Source of the DNA: Siphonodentalium dalli
Taxonomy: Eukaryota; Mollusca; Scaphopoda; Gadilida; Siphonodentaliidae
Assembly: GCA_032622095.1 (NCBI GenBank)
Contig: CP136062.1
Span: 164,296,875 to 164,360,874, forward strand
Direction: 5' to 3'
DNA: 64,000 bases
Shown here: piece by piece, positions 30,244 to 43,206 of the stretch
How the letters are laid out: each line of letters starts with the position of its first letter
How positions within the stretch are numbered: the stretch's first letter is position 1
Notes under the pieces: model-generated
Told to the model about the DNA's origin: nothing
The model's database searches: none
What the model saw: only the letters and a program-made list of their open reading frames with translations
Translations under genes and position numbers: made by a program

Positions 30244-32745
30244 TCACGTCATTTAATTAACTGCATTGTAATACCGGGGTCAATATTTGGAAATAACATA
30301 GTTTGGCCTTTCTAAAATTCAAGGAAACAATGTCGGGCGTATAAACGGACATGGCTCACTCGAGCTTTCATATTTTGTCTACGTAATTTGGAAGAAGGTA
30401 TTAGATAGGTTGACAAATACACGACATATTGATATAACAGCTTCATGTGCTCTGAAAAATACTTGCCATGGTCACAACCATTTCACAGCTGTTTTCAATT
30501 CTTTGCATAGAATTGAAACACATGCTCTTTATCTCTACCATATCAGGAATAGACTAACACTGAATGCTCTTTACTGTTCCTATCATGCAAATGGCTGTTT
30601 TTTGTTTGATTCCCAAACATCGTGTTCAAAGTTGTATTTTACCATTCAATGCATCTTTCTAGGACACAGAATGCTCGTAGAAAGGTAGCTTGGGTATTTA
30701 TCAACCTATTTCGATACCGGAAAATATTCAAAAGCGAATATTATTAGGTGTATTTTGGAGCGCAAACTGCCATGTGGCTTTAAGTCATCAGCAAGATTTC
30801 TGCACACTTCAAACAGCCAGAGTCGTTATTTCGTGGGAATCCGAATCCGATTACGGGGGCGGGGCTAATTCCCGATTCTATGTCAGATTTTGAAATCCAT
30901 GTGGTCTCCGATACTATGTTTAATGTTCTCCCAGCGTCAAACATGACTAAAGTATTTGACACAAGTATCATTTGTATCTTATATTTATAAAGTTCATGTA
31001 TGTTGTGAAAGTCATGCATTGCTTCTATGTGTATATACATGGTACCTTATTATCTGTCAATCCGACTTAATCGCATAATCTTTTTTTCAAGTTAAAGTGT
31101 GTTTATTGCTGAGGGCAAGAATTTCTAACAGCTCTAAGTCTCCTGAATCAAATTCCGAAGACGTTGTGGATAACCACGAAACTCGGCAGTTGTACAGGGC
31201 CGTGGCGACAGGGGTTGGTTATGGTGTCACGACCCCCCCCCCGAACTTTGGTACAATTTTCTTAGCTGTACAGTCATTCATACGTGAGGCAAATCGGGAT
31301 TATTTTGACTAACTGTTCCAAATAAGGATACGTGCAAGCCAGCAAACGCAACAAACAAACCCGATTTTAAATAAATACATATACAAACTTATGACTAACT
31401 CGGGGGAGGGGTGAAAGGTGATCTGTATATATGTTCAACTTGTTTTTGTTTATTTATTTTTCAGTGTAATAACATAAAGTGAGTCAGCACTTGTCCTCCA
31501 ATCCCATTGTCTGAATAAAAAGATGTATGTGTTATATATCATGTGTTATCTAAATTTGACAAATATTTTAAAATAAATGTGTCTAAACTAAACTTTCGTA
31601 CATTTCCAGCAGTTGGAAATGTCATACATGACACAACATTAGTTGGACATTAATTTGACACCATATATAGGTTGGAATTGTTCTCATTGTTTGATTTTTT
31701 TCACCCAGTAAAAGTTGGTTATTTTCCAATCTTAGGATGTGTCAAGTTGGATATTTCCAAGGGGGTGGAAATGGAATTCTGCGACCCTGTGAGATTGATG
31801 TTTGGTTCAAGGGGGGTGCAGTTGGTCGGAAATTTGAGGGTACTTAATCAATAAATTGACTGGAATTTGCACTATATAGTCCTGAGATCCTAGAATAAGC
31901 TTTATATTTGTGTTTTTGCGATGGGGAGATGAGTTCACGTGCGATCACAAGACCACAACATTAGCTTCATGGGCAAAGCTTTATTTTCCAACTAATGTTG
32001 GCCAAAAATGTCTGTGTTTCTGCACTATACAGAGACTATTATGCAAAACGACTGCATTTAACGAAACAACACATTTTAGATATGAAATTGCTATAAGACT
32101 AGATAGTACATACGTATATCTGATAATCCATCGATATCATATAATCCTACTATTTCTTAAATAAGAAGGAACATATAATAACGAACAAAGCAGAAGACAT
32201 ATCCATGCAGTTTCAAGATAATTCGGTCAATGGTGACGTATCCACCCAATTTGAAATCGACATGCGTTCGGCGGTATTTTATGGATGGAATTATGAAATG
32301 AACATGATATGATGAAAATGACAATGAAATTGACAATGCTTTGCTTCAAGTTCGCCATCAACCGAAGTGCTCCCCCAGCGTTACTATCAATAGCGTTATT
32401 ATTTGGCTAATTTCAGTACTATTCTCCCAGTTTACACTCCATAAAACAAATTATTCTCCGCATTTGAAATTCTTTGATATAGATCGTTTATATTCTGCAA
32501 TAATTTGTACACAAGAGACGGATTATTATGTTTTATTGTGTTTTTAAACTCCAAGGTGGCGAAATCTCGGTTTATTTACATTACGAAGATTTGAGTCCGT
32601 AATCGGAATCCGAATCCGAATCTGGATAACCACGAGATTACGATTACGGTCTGTTCGTTTACTGATTCTGGTCTGTTCGTTTACCGAACCAAGTCTTACG
32701 GGGACTAATCTACGGTGGCTGATTTGCGACATACTCAATACATAT

Positions 32746-32924
32746 ATTATCTCGAGATATCGACATAATTATCTCGAGATCTCGACATATCTCGAGATCT
32801 CGACATATTATCTCGACATAATTATCTCGAGATCTCGACATAATTATCTCGAGATCTCGACATAATTATCTCGAGATCTCGACATACTATCTCGAGATCT
32901 CGACATATCTCGAGATCTCGACAT
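32746..32924. repeat. palindromic satellite ATCTCGAGATCTCGACATAA, copy 2
   Basis: Duplicate of the array at 19,768-19,946 within the 13-kb repeat. Unit order and truncations look the same. Confidence 0.85.
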
Positions 32925-33555
32925 AACATGCATATTTAAACATCTGATGTAGTGGCAATGTGACAACAACCAAGATGGAACGCAAGTCTCTCTCTGTCTC
33001 TCACTCAAACTGTCTGTCTGTCCCCTCTCCCATCTCTCTCACTCTCTCTCACTGTCTCTCTCTCGTTCTTTCATGAGTCCCAGTAATACAAATCGACTTG
33101 GTTAAAATCCGGGAATCTCGATTGAAAATATCGTACTCGGGTCTCTGTCCCTCATTCCCTCTCTCACACTCTCTCTCACTCTCCCACTATATCACTCTCC
33201 TATTATCTCTCTCTCACTCCGTCTGTCTGTCTCCCTCGCTTCAATCGACTTGGTTCAAATCCGGGAATCGAATCCGGCTTATTCTCGATTGATAATCTGG
33301 GACTCGTGTCTCTGTCTCTTTCCAACTCTATGTCTCTCCCTCTCTCTCCCTCTGCTTGCATCTCTCACTCCATCTTTCTCTCTCTCTTTCTTTCAACATC
33401 CCCTGATCGTTCAGAGTGCAGATGTACGAACAAATCGCCTTGGTTCAGTTCCGGGAAGCGAATCCGGGTTATTCTCGATTGATAATATGGGACTCGTGTC
33501 TCTGTCTCTTTCACACTCTATCTCCCTCTGTCTGTCGGTCTGTCTGTCTCTGTCT

Positions 33556-33715
<160 letters not shown>

Positions 33716-34429
33716 CTCGGCGTTGAATAAATCAATAATTTTATATATGCTCGTTGTGATAAAATCCCAACAGTTATTATTATTATATATATTTAATATA
33801 TATTTGAGGAAAGTCTGTCTGTCTGTCTGCGTGTGTGGCCGCGATGGACTCGAAAACGGCTGAACCGATTTCGGCAAAACTTGGTACGGGCACGTAATTC
33901 GACCCGAGGACTAACATCGGCCCATCCGTTTGCCATTGCGGAGTGACCTTGACCACTCACCAGTGCTAGAGTCTTTGGCACTGCGTGATTGTGACCCGAT
34001 GCAGGAAGGACAACTCTATATTTCACACAACGTAAACGGCACAACGTCGACGAACGTAACACATTTCAATGTGCAGGCTATTAAGAATCGTGTATCTACT
34101 TGAGTGAAAATACGGCATTTGCCGGCTCCCTCCCAAAATATAGCATTTACAATTTCTGCCGGCTCCCTCCAAAAATATAGCATTTACAATTTCTGATATA
34201 TACAGTTTTGTTACAGCTGATATTCTTAAGTCTATATTGGATACATTTATATTTTTATGCTATTATTTTCCACACCTCACTTAGTGCGAAGTCGTGTAGA
34301 GTTAGGTGCCGGGTAAAAGTTAGCTAAATATCATCATCGTTATGGTCTGGAATCTCATCCAAGAGCCTCGATTCTCATCCACCACTCCATTTGGCTGGGG
34401 TTCCGGACCATAGGGATGGTGACCATTCG

Positions 34430-34702
34430 ATCGCTTCTCGGCCTTTTGGCTCGAGGCCGTGCTGTGAGATACGTCCCCGACGATGGTCACCCCATCGGAC
34501 GGGACTTCCACGGTGTGGGTTCGCAGCCTGAGGAGGACGAGTGGTCGTGACTGACTGACGGACTTCCGCTTTAGCGGGGACTGACCCCGACAGGCAATTT
34601 GACCATCTCGTAGGGGTGGGTCACCTCTTTCGGGGTGCTCCAGCCGATATGAGTGGTCCGCAATAGCCCCGGGTTCTAAAAACAAAAATAATAATAATAA
34701 AG
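34430..34702 (+). mobile_element. U2 snRNA-headed retroposon (SINE-like), copy 2
   Basis: Duplicate of 21,429-21,700 within the 13-kb repeat. The A-rich tail differs (AAAAACAAAAATAATAATAA). Confidence 0.6.
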
Positions 34703-34921
34703 TGGAGCGAATCCATTGTCTAGCTCTCGAATCAAATCCATTTACCTGAGATGGTTTCCAGAATGGCCGAAATTTTGGTTAAAGCCGTGTAACAGATCTT
34801 AGCTGTTTCTTGGTTACACGTTTGGTTTATTTACATTGAAATTGGTTAACTGGATTCTTTTGAAGCTTGATAATTAACGAGCGTGTGTATATGAGGCGTC
34901 GCTATCAAAGAGCGGTTATCT

Positions 34922-36309
34922 ACTTGAGTGGAAATCAAATCGGGTAAAACTGGCGGATTTCCACGGACGAAATTTTATAAATTGGGTCACCTTGACCTTC
35001 GAGTGACCTTGAAGTCATATCTCGGAATCCGCTGAGCCGATTTCCACCGAATTTGGTTGAAACGGGTAGTTTGAGGCGCTGAGCAATTTCGTCACACCCG
35101 GATGCCCGTCCGGTGTGACATTGACCTTTCAAATGACCTTGAACCCGTATCTCGGTATCCGCTGGGCCGATTTCCACCATTTTCGGGGTGTTGGTGTAGA
35201 TGTGGATGCCAATAAATTTCGTCCCACCGAGATGCCCGTGCGGCGTGACCTTGGCCTTCGAACGACCTTGACTCTCTATCTCAGGATCCGATGGGACGAT
35301 CGGGATGAAATTTCGTAGGTAGGGACAGTTCGGGTAGCCAAACATTTTCAACACGAGCTTGACCTTTCAAATGACATTGAACCCTATCTAGGTATCCGCT
35401 GGGCCGATTTCCACCATTTTCGGGGTGTTGGTGTAGATGGGGATGCCAATAAATGTCGTCCCACCGAGATGCCCATGCGGCGTGACCTTGACCTTCGAAC
35501 GACCTTGACTCTCTATCTCAGGATCAGATGGGACGATCGGGATGAAATTTCGTAGGTAGGGACAGTTCGGGTAACCAAACATTTTCAACATGACCTTGAC
35601 TTTTCAAATGACCTTGAACCCTTATCTCGGTATCCGCTGGGCCGATTTCCACCATTTTCGGGGTGTTGGTGTAGATGGGGATGCCAATAAATTTCGTCCA
35701 CCGAGATGTTCGTGCGGCGTGACCTTGACCGTCGAACGACCTTGACTCTCTATCTCAGGATCTGATGGGACGATCGGGATGAAATTTCGTAGGTAGGGAT
35801 GGTTCGGGTAGCCAAACATTTTCAAAGGGTAGCGGCGTGACATTGACCTTTCAAATGACCTTGAACCTGTACCTCGGTATTCGCTGGTCCGATTTCCAAC
35901 ACTTTTGGGGTGTTGGTGTAGATGGGGATGACAATAAATTTCGTCCCGCCCAGATGCCCGTGCGGTGTAACTTTGACATTCAAATGACATTGACTCTGCA
36001 TCTCGGAATCCGATGGCATAATCGGGATGAAATTTTGTAGGTAGGGATAGTTCGGATAGCCAAACATTTTCAACATGACCTTGACCTTTCAAATGACCTT
36101 GAACACGTATCTCGGAATCCGCTGGGCCGATTTCCACCATTTTTTTGGTGTGGTGTAGATGGGGATGTCCCACCCAGCGTTACCTTGACCTTTCAAATGA
36201 CCTTGAATCTGTATCTCGGTATCCGCTGTGCCGATTTCCACCATTTGTGGGGTGTTGGTGTAAATAAACAACACAACGACTCTTCCCGTCAGGACGGGTA
36301 CCCAGCTAG
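34922..36309 (+). mobile_element. Helitron-like element with ~240-bp tandem array
   Basis: Five to six copies of a ~240-bp unit whose landmarks are 'ccgctgggccgatttccacc', 'ggggtgttggtgtagat', 'gaccttgacctt' and 'gggatgaaatttcgtaggta' (for example near 35,158, 35,396, 35,634, 35,878, 36,118, 36,222). The 3' end has a perfect hairpin CCCGTC-AG-GACGGG (36,285-36,298), a seven-base spacer and CTAG (36,306-36,309), followed by AT-rich DNA, as in Helitron 3' termini. Long minus-strand ORFs (up to 183 codons) come from the repeat unit lacking stops and are not genes. The exact 5' end is uncertain. Confidence 0.55.
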
Positions 36310-36311
36310 TC

Positions 36312-36950
36312 TAATATATATTTTGGGACTGCTGTCTGTTTGTTTGTTGTTTGTCTGTTAGCTATGGCCGGGAAAACTTCCCGACGGATTTTGACGAAAT
36401 TTGATACCTAGGGTTACTTTTGTCCAGGGAGTGTTTTGGGCGGGTCAAATCGTGACTCCGACCCGACCTTGACCTTCAAAAAGGTCAATTCAAGCTCAAA
36501 TCGGGTACAACGGACTGATTTCGACGAAATTTGATACCCATGCGTACTTTTATCCGGGGAGTGTTTTGGACGGGTCAAATCGTGACCCCGACCCGACATT
36601 GACCTTCAAACTTTTCAATTCAAGGTCAAATCGCGAATTTTGACTGGATTTCGACAACATTTGATACATAGGGTTACTTTTGTCCGACGAGTGTTTTGGA
36701 AGGTCAAATCGTGACTCCAACGAGACCTTGACCTTCAAAATGGTCAATTCAAGGTTAAATCGGGTAAAACTTGACCGATTTCGACGGTTACTTTTGTCGG
36801 GTACTTTTGTCCGGGGAGTGTTTTGGGCGGGTCAAATCGTGACCTCGACCAGACCTTGACCTTCAAAATGGTCAATTCAAGGTCAAATCGCGCAATTCGC
36901 CGAAAAACAGAGGGGAAAACAGCCCGGACGAAGTCGGGTCCACCAGCTAG
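36312..36950 (+). mobile_element. Helitron-like element with ~120-bp tandem array
   Basis: Opens with 'atatattttgggactgctg' and GTCTGTTTG repeats, then four units with 'gggagtgttttggg', 'cgggtcaaatcgtgac' and 'gaccttgaccttcaaa'. It ends with the hairpin GCCCGGACGAAGTCGGGT (36,922-36,939) and CAGCTAG at 36,944-36,950 before AT-rich DNA. The sister copy at 994-1,560 is in the opposite orientation. It abuts the preceding element head to tail with almost no spacer. Confidence 0.6.
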
Positions 36951-36954
36951 TATA

Positions 36955-38960
36955 TATAAATGTCAAAAGTGGCGCCGTTCGAGTCAGGGACGCATGGAAG
37001 GGGAGCGGGGCACCAAAATTGATAAACTAAGTTTAGCGCCGAGGGACCATCTAGATGGCACCAAACGGGTCTACTAGGGGTAACGTTTTGCGAGAAAGAT
37101 AACGGTGCGGCTTAGAATTTTCTAAAGTGACGCCGTTGTCAGGGGCAGAACAGGGAAGGGGCAGACAAAATTTTGCCGCCGATTGCCACGAAACTTTTAT
37201 AAATCATTGCCATGATATGAGGAATCTAATGGTGCTGTTTAAATATGTCAAACGTGGCGCCATTCGCGTCAGGGATGCACGGAAGGGGAGAGGGCCACAA
37301 ATATTGATAAAACTAATTTTAGCGCCGATTTCCACCAAATTGATGTATATTCTTTTTCACGATAAAAGGAATCTAATTGTGCGATTTAAAGACTCCAAAT
37401 TGCTGTCATTTGGATGAAAGTTTGTGGAAGGGGCACTCAATTTTAATGGGTTTAGTCGCCACCACATTTATACTTAGCATCCCCATGGTATGGTGTGGCT
37501 TAAATCCGTCAAAAGTGGCGTCATTTGAGCCAGGGAAAGGCAGAGTGGCACCAAGATTGATACGCAATAAGTTTAGCGACAATTTCCACCAAAGTGATAC
37601 CCACTCTTATCCATACTACGAGGAGTCTGATCGTGTGATTTAAAGACGCATGTTGGTGCTGTTTGGGTGACAGTTGTGGGTTAGTGAGCATTAAATTTGA
37701 TCAACACAGGTTTAGTCGCCGATTAGTACCAAACTGATCAATAATCATCTCCATGATATGAGGAGTCTAAGTGGGTGGTTTAAGGATGTCGCAAACTGTC
37801 ACACATGGGCCATTCGAGTCAGGATGCATATAGGGTGAGAGGAACACAAAAAGATGAACAATATGTTTAGCGCCGATTTCCACCAGATTGATATATATTC
37901 TCCGTGATACGAGAAATCTAATCGTTTGGTTTAGATACACCAAATTAGTGCCTTTTGGTTGAGAGATATGGGGGCCCTAAATTGTATACGGATTTGTATA
38001 ATCGCAATTTTATACAAAAGCTTTTACAAAATCATCCACAAATGATTTTAGCGACGATTTCCACCAAATTGATACACATTTTTCTCCATGAAACAAGGAA
38101 TCTAATTGTGTGATTTAAAGACGCCAAATTGGTGTCGTTTGGATGTGAGAATGGGGGCAATAACATTGTTAAGAATTGTTTTAGTCACCCATTGCTACCA
38201 AACTTTTTTTTAAATCCTCCACATGGTATGAGTCTAATGGTGTGGCTTAAAACTGTTAAAAGTGACGTCATTTGAGTCAGGGTGCACTGAAAATGAGAGG
38301 GGCACCAGAATTCATACACAATAATTTTAGCGCCAATTTTCACCAAATTGATAAACATTCTTATCCATGATATAAAAAATCAAATCATGTGATTTAAAGA
38401 CGATATATTGGTGCTGTTTGTGTGAGAGATGGTGTGGGGTGGGCACTAAATTTGATAAAAAATATTGTTTAGTCGCCGATCAGCACTAAACTTATAAATA
38501 ATCATCTCCATGGTATCAGGAGTCTAATTGTGAAGTTTAAAGATGTCAAAAGTGGTGCCATTCGAGACAGGGTGAGAGCGACACAACAATTTATAAACAA
38601 TAGTTTAGTGCCGATTTCCACCAGACTGATACATATTCTTCTCCGTGATTCGAGGGATCTAATCGTATGGTTTAAATACGCCAAATTTGTGCCATTTCGG
38701 TGAGAGATGTGGGGGGCCTAAATTGATACGAATTTGTATACTCGCCAATGATATATATTCATCTCTATAGTGAGTCGTAAGTTTGGGGTTTAATTATGTC
38801 AAATTTGATGCCACTTGAGTCCTAAATATGGACGGGCGGATTACCAAAACTGATAGAATTATGTTTAGTGCAAATTAACATCAAATTCATACACGTTCTT
38901 CTCAAATGATACGAGGAATCAAATCGTGCGTGTTAAAATGTCACATTTGATGCCTAAATA
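36955..38960 (+). repeat. 2-kb array of diverged ~150/300-bp units
   Basis: Recurring landmarks are 'ttagcgccgatttccaccaa', 'ttgatacatattcttctcc', 'gaggaatctaatcgtgtg' and 'gtggcgccattcgagtcagg'. At least a dozen half-units are present, with alternating type (one with 'gatttaaagacgccaaattg', one with 'gtcaaaagtggcg'). It resembles the internal arrays of the Helitron-like neighbours but no terminus is visible at either end. Confidence 0.6.
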
Positions 38961-39895
38961 TATATGCAAATATATGTCTGTCTGTATGTGTTTTATATAT
39001 CACTTCACAGGATACAATCGAGATGGCACCAAGGCATTATAAAAGTGGTAACTTTTTACGAGGAAGAGAATGGTACATGTTAAAATATTAGTTACATGTT
39101 AATATTATAACACAATTGAGTCTGCCCATTCAATATAGTTTCCATATATACAAAAGTTACAAGAGATATGGAAATGTATATATAGAAGGCCTGTTCAACA
39201 ATATTGATCACAGTGTGCCGTCAAATATAATTTCTTCTGAGATAAAAGAAAACGGAGTCAGTTGAACATAACTTTTCAGGATCCTCCAATACTGACATCT
39301 GACAAGGTTATATCTGCCCAATATACAGAAGATATATTCATGTTTTAGAACAGACTCATCGCCTAACATAAACAACTCAAAATCTCGCTCTGAGTCGGGC
39401 ACATGCATCTGATATAGTTGCATAGCAACATTTATTTAAAACTGAGAATAATTAGCCAGTATATAGCACCACGAACAGAGGAGCACCTGGATATTTCTTT
39501 AAAATATATGTATCTTCATGGAAATATGATAACAAGGTGTCCTCAAAATCTTAGTTAAACCCACAAGATTGATTGATACATCTCTATATGAAACCCAATT
39601 GTCGTCTTTTATTTTTGCGAACTAATGTGTTTATGATGTTCATGTTATAACGTCTGAAGTATACGCAGTTGTAAATAAATAAATAGTTCTTTATTGGTGA
39701 GACGGATTAATCGCGATAAACAACATGACAATCGCTCCGATCCGACAAGGTGAGCTACTACTTATATTTCGTGCGTAAGAATCATGTTTTGTGATACTAT
39801 TTGGATATATTTTATGAAAATATGGGTAACGCTTTGAACAAGAGTATCCTCTATTCCCGCCATATATCCACAGTATGCAGAGGGTTTCACATCAC
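38961..39895. other. no gene seen
   Basis: AT-rich DNA with a 71-codon minus ORF (39,208-39,423) of unrecognised content. Confidence 0.4.
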
Positions 39896-39896
39896 T

Positions 39897-39927
39897 TTAA
39901 CCTGGGCAACGCCGGGTAACCCTTCTA

Positions 39928-39928
<1 letters not shown>
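39897..39928 (+). mobile_element. isolated Helitron-like 3' terminus
   Basis: CTGGGCAACGCCGGGT followed by CTAG (39,925-39,928) directly before a long AT tract. The stem has a mismatch. The body of the element was not delimited. Confidence 0.45.
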
Positions 39929-39982
<54 letters not shown>

Positions 39983-39995
39983 TATATATATATCT
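39929..39995. repeat. (AT)n microsatellite
   Basis: Uninterrupted AT dinucleotides with one AAA interruption, lying between two Helitron-like segments. Confidence 0.95.
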
Positions 39996-40742
39996 CATAT
40001 ATATTTTGAAGACCTCTGTCTGTTTGTTTGTCTGTCTGTTTGTCTGTCATTAATACAAATCTACGATTCTCGACCGATCGGGACGAAACTTGGTACGTGT
40101 GTGTAGTTTAACCAGGCGGTCGTTATTGTCGTATTGGCGAGCCCGTGTGGCGCCCGCTTCGCGCATGCGCAGACGAGATCTCGGAAACGGGTGGAGCTAT
40201 CGACTTGAAATTTGGTATGTGAATGTATCTTGCCCCGGACACGAATTTTATCGGGTCTCTGAGCCCGTGCGACGCCAGCTTCACGCATGCGCAGACGAGA
40301 TCTCGGACAAGGGTGGAGCTATCGACTTGCAATTTGCTATGTGAATGTATCTTGCCCCGGATACGAATGTTATCGGGTTGCCGAGCCCGTGCGACGCCAG
40401 CTTCGCGCATGCGCAGACGATATCTCGGAAATGGGTGGAGCTATCGACTTGAAATTTGGTATGTGAATGTATCTTGTCCCGGATACGAATTTTATCGGGT
40501 CGCTGAGCCCGTGCGACGCCAGCTTCACGCATGCGCAGACGAGATCTCGGACACGGGTGGAGCTATCAACTTGAAATTTGGTATGTGAATGTATCTTGCC
40601 CCGGATACGAATTTTATCGGGTCGCCGAGCCCGTGCGACGCCAGCTTCGCGCATGCGCAGACCAGATCTCGGAAACGGGTGGAGCTATCGACTTGAAATT
40701 TGGTTTTTGAATAGCCCGGACAACGTCGGGCTCATCGGCTAG
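39996..40742 (+). mobile_element. Helitron-like element with ~122-bp array
   Basis: Opens with 'atatattttgaagacctctg' and GTCTGTTTG repeats, then five units of ~122 bp with 'cgcatgcgcagacgagatct', 'ggtggagctatcgacttg' and 'gtgaatgtatcttgcccc'. It ends GCCCGGACAACGTCGGGC and CTAG (40,739-40,742) before AT-rich DNA. Overlapping ORFs on both strands (up to 121 codons) reflect stop-free repeat units. Confidence 0.6.
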
Positions 40743-40778
<36 letters not shown>

Positions 40779-40975
40779 CGATTTCGTTATCCGAGGGCGA
40801 GCCGCGATCGCGAGCCGCGATCGCGAGCCGCGAACGCGATCACATATCGCGATCATTGACGAGAACACCGTTACAAATACGCCAACTGTGGGCTCATAGA
40901 AGAGGTGAAATCCGGTTTGGTTGATTTGCTGCTCACCGGAGGTGTTGATCAGATAATTGATGAAAATAAAACTTC
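40743..40975. repeat. AT/GA tract, GAGCCGCGATCGC repeats and target-site flank
   Basis: An AT tract and GA run (40,743-40,777) are followed by two to three copies of GAGCCGCGATCGC. From about 40,900, 'gaagaggtgaaatccggttt' to 'aaaacttc' matches 52,395-52,464, the unit that flanks the far side of the large element. Confidence 0.6.
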
Positions 40976-40981
40976 ACTGTT
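40976..40981 (+). repeat. left target-site duplication ACTGTT
   Basis: Six bases directly before AGTAGTATATGGG. The partner on the other side is ACTGGT, and the paralogous unfilled site reads ACTGAT. One mismatch in each comparison. Confidence 0.65.
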
Positions 40982-41509
40982 AGTAGTATATGGGACGCTA
41001 TCCGGGCATTTCTATCGACTTCCCCCCTTTTGTTTCACCCTATTGTCTTAAGGGGCCAATGGTAGGGATTTATTAGGGGTCCTTATTGTATGAAAACCCC
41101 TCCTTTTCCTTCTTACTTATATGATGGGTAGAATTAATTAATGAAGCCCCTCCTTTTCCTTCTTAATTATTTGATAGATTTTAATTAATTAAAATCGCTC
41201 ATTCTTAATTATATGATAGGGCGACGAAACTCCTCCTTATTCGACCCAACAATGGCCACCAGAATTATTTAGCGTCAGCACGCCTCGTGCACGTGGCTGG
41301 ACCTTTTGAAACAAGGGAATCGTGCATCCTCCTTATTCGACACAACAATGGCCACCAGCATTATTTAGCGTCACCATGCTTCTCGTGCACCTGTTTTGGA
41401 CCTTTTGAAACAATGGAATCGTGCACCTGTTTTTGGACCTTTTGAAACAAGGGAATCGTGCACCTGTTTTGGACCGCGTGCTTTTGAAAGCGTGCAACTG
41501 TTTAGACCG

Positions 41510-41660
41510 CATGCCCAAGCCATTCTATGGCTCTATAGTTTGATTGGGGGTCATTTTGTATACATATTTCTATGGCCTTATGTTCTAATTGGAAACCCTC
41601 GGAATATTTCTATGGCTCTATAGTTTGATTGTGGTCCTTTTGTATAGATATTTCAAAGTA
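41510..41660 (+). repeat. ~45-bp minisatellite 'tatttctatggctctatag', left arm
   Basis: Two to three units of 'atatttctatggc(t/c)ctata' with 'ttggggtcattttgtata'. Mirrored at 51,480-51,620 and clearly the same family as the core array at 44,800-45,220. The 75-codon ORF through it (41,396-41,623) is repeated in the right arm as a minus ORF (51,518-51,745). Confidence 0.6.
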
Positions 41661-41994
41661 CCCAGTGCCATGATTTCGCACAGGCCGCGTGGAATGTGAG
41701 TCAGGGGTCCTCATCACTGTATAACTCATAACAAAAATACCACTAAAAAATTAGCCCAAGACATCAATAGATAACTTTATTTGGAATATTATTTTTGAAG
41801 TCAGTAGACGAGGTCCCCACAACATGAGCAGTATAGAATACTATTAAATCGAATTTTGGCCCATTCAAAATATAACTTTGTCTAGCCCTATAGTATTACG
41901 ATGGGCCCATTGTATGGTCTTAGTCGGGGTCTTCTGTATACCTATTTCCCAGGCCCTGAAAAAGCGGATGTTTTGATGGCCCAGGAGGGCCATT

Positions 41995-42970
41995 TTTATA
42001 CTAAACTGAAATCGCTGGTTCAATGTTAGCTACATTTGCTTATTGAACATTAGCGGCGTTCGCTGGTTAAACATTTGCTGATTTGTATGTGTGAATGTTA
42101 GCTGCGTTTGATTTTTTCCCAGTAGTGGCAGGTGTAGACGCCAAGGTAGAATATGGTCTGTTCTGATGATTTATGCAATTATCTTCGTTCTAATGCCAGG
42201 TGCATTAATTTAATTCATGGTCAAATTTAAACTGGTTCAATGTTAGCTACATTTGCTGGTTGACTATTAGCTGCATTTGATGGTTGAATATTAACTGCTA
42301 TTTCTGGTTGAATATGTGAAGAAGTGCCATTTTGATGGTCCTTTTGGAGTTTAGTAATCATATTTCAGTAAACTTTCGTACCCGTAATCGCTGGTTGAAT
42401 GTTAGTTGCATTTACTGGTTGACTATTAGCTGCATTTGATGGTTGAATATTAACTGCTATGTCTGTTGAATATATGAAGAAGGGCCGTTTCGATGGTCAT
42501 TTTGGAGCTTATTAATTATATTTCAGTAAACGTTCGTACCCGTAATCGCTGGTTGAATGTTAGCTGTGTTTGCTGGTTGAATGTTCTCCGCTGCGTGCTT
42601 GGAATGTTCTGGAAGTCAGTATACAAGGTCCTCACAACACGAGCGATGTAAAATACTATTAAATTGGATTGTTCCCCATTCAAAATATAACTTTGTCTAG
42701 CCCTATAGTCTTACAATGGGCCCATTGTATGGTCTTATTCGGGGGTCTTATGTATACCTATTTCTCAGGCCCTGAAAAAGAGGATGTTTTGATGGCCCAA
42801 GGGCCGTTTTTATGGAGTTTAGTAAACATATTTCAGTAAACTTTCGTACCTGTAATCGCTGGTTGAATGCTAGCTACATTTGCTGGTTGACCATTAGCTG
42901 CGTTCGATGGTTGAATATTAGCAGTTTTGTCTGGTTGAATGTTAGCTGCGTTTGCTGGTTGAATGTTCCC
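41995..42970 (-). repeat. 24-bp minisatellite clusters (NIQPANAA-type), left arm
   Basis: Clusters of AACATTCAACCAGCAAACGC plus four bases (minus-strand sense), 24 bp per unit with some of 21 bp, separated by a spacer containing 'acgggtacgaaagtttactg'. At least four clusters, at about 42,010-42,080, 42,235-42,325, 42,380-42,470 and 42,548-42,600, plus 42,850-42,970. Spacers also carry 'gggcccattgtatggtctta'. Mirrored at 50,237-51,150. Confidence 0.8.
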
Positions 42971-43147
42971 GTCACACACCCTCACACATGAGCAACACAT
43001 GTATATGATGAATGTGTAACTGCTATAATTATTGAAATTCTCTTAAATCTCGTTTGCTTTCCAAAATGTCAATTAACAAACATAATCATACATGGGTTGT
43101 GTGTATATATGACCATTTCACTCCCGTCCAACAGCATGTTTAAACAT

Positions 43148-43155
43148 TATATAAA
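43148..43155 (+). promoter_or_regulatory. TATA box upstream of the arm ORF
   Basis: TATATAAA lies 52 bases before the ATG at 43,207. In the right arm the same position reads CATATCAAA, so only the left copy keeps a good TATA box. Confidence 0.4.
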
Positions 43156-43206
43156 ATTCGAGCCTTCCAGAGGTTAAATGAATCACAAATCGCGGGTTCT
43201 TAGAAT

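Noticed and set aside
35622-36173. 183-codon minus-strand ORF and overlapping ORFs on both strands at 34.9-36.3 kb
   Set aside because: They run through ~240-bp tandem units that lack stops in several frames. The peptides repeat with the DNA and resemble no protein.
40123-40654. Overlapping ORFs of 75-121 codons on both strands
   Set aside because: Produced by five stop-free ~122-bp repeat units of a Helitron-like element.
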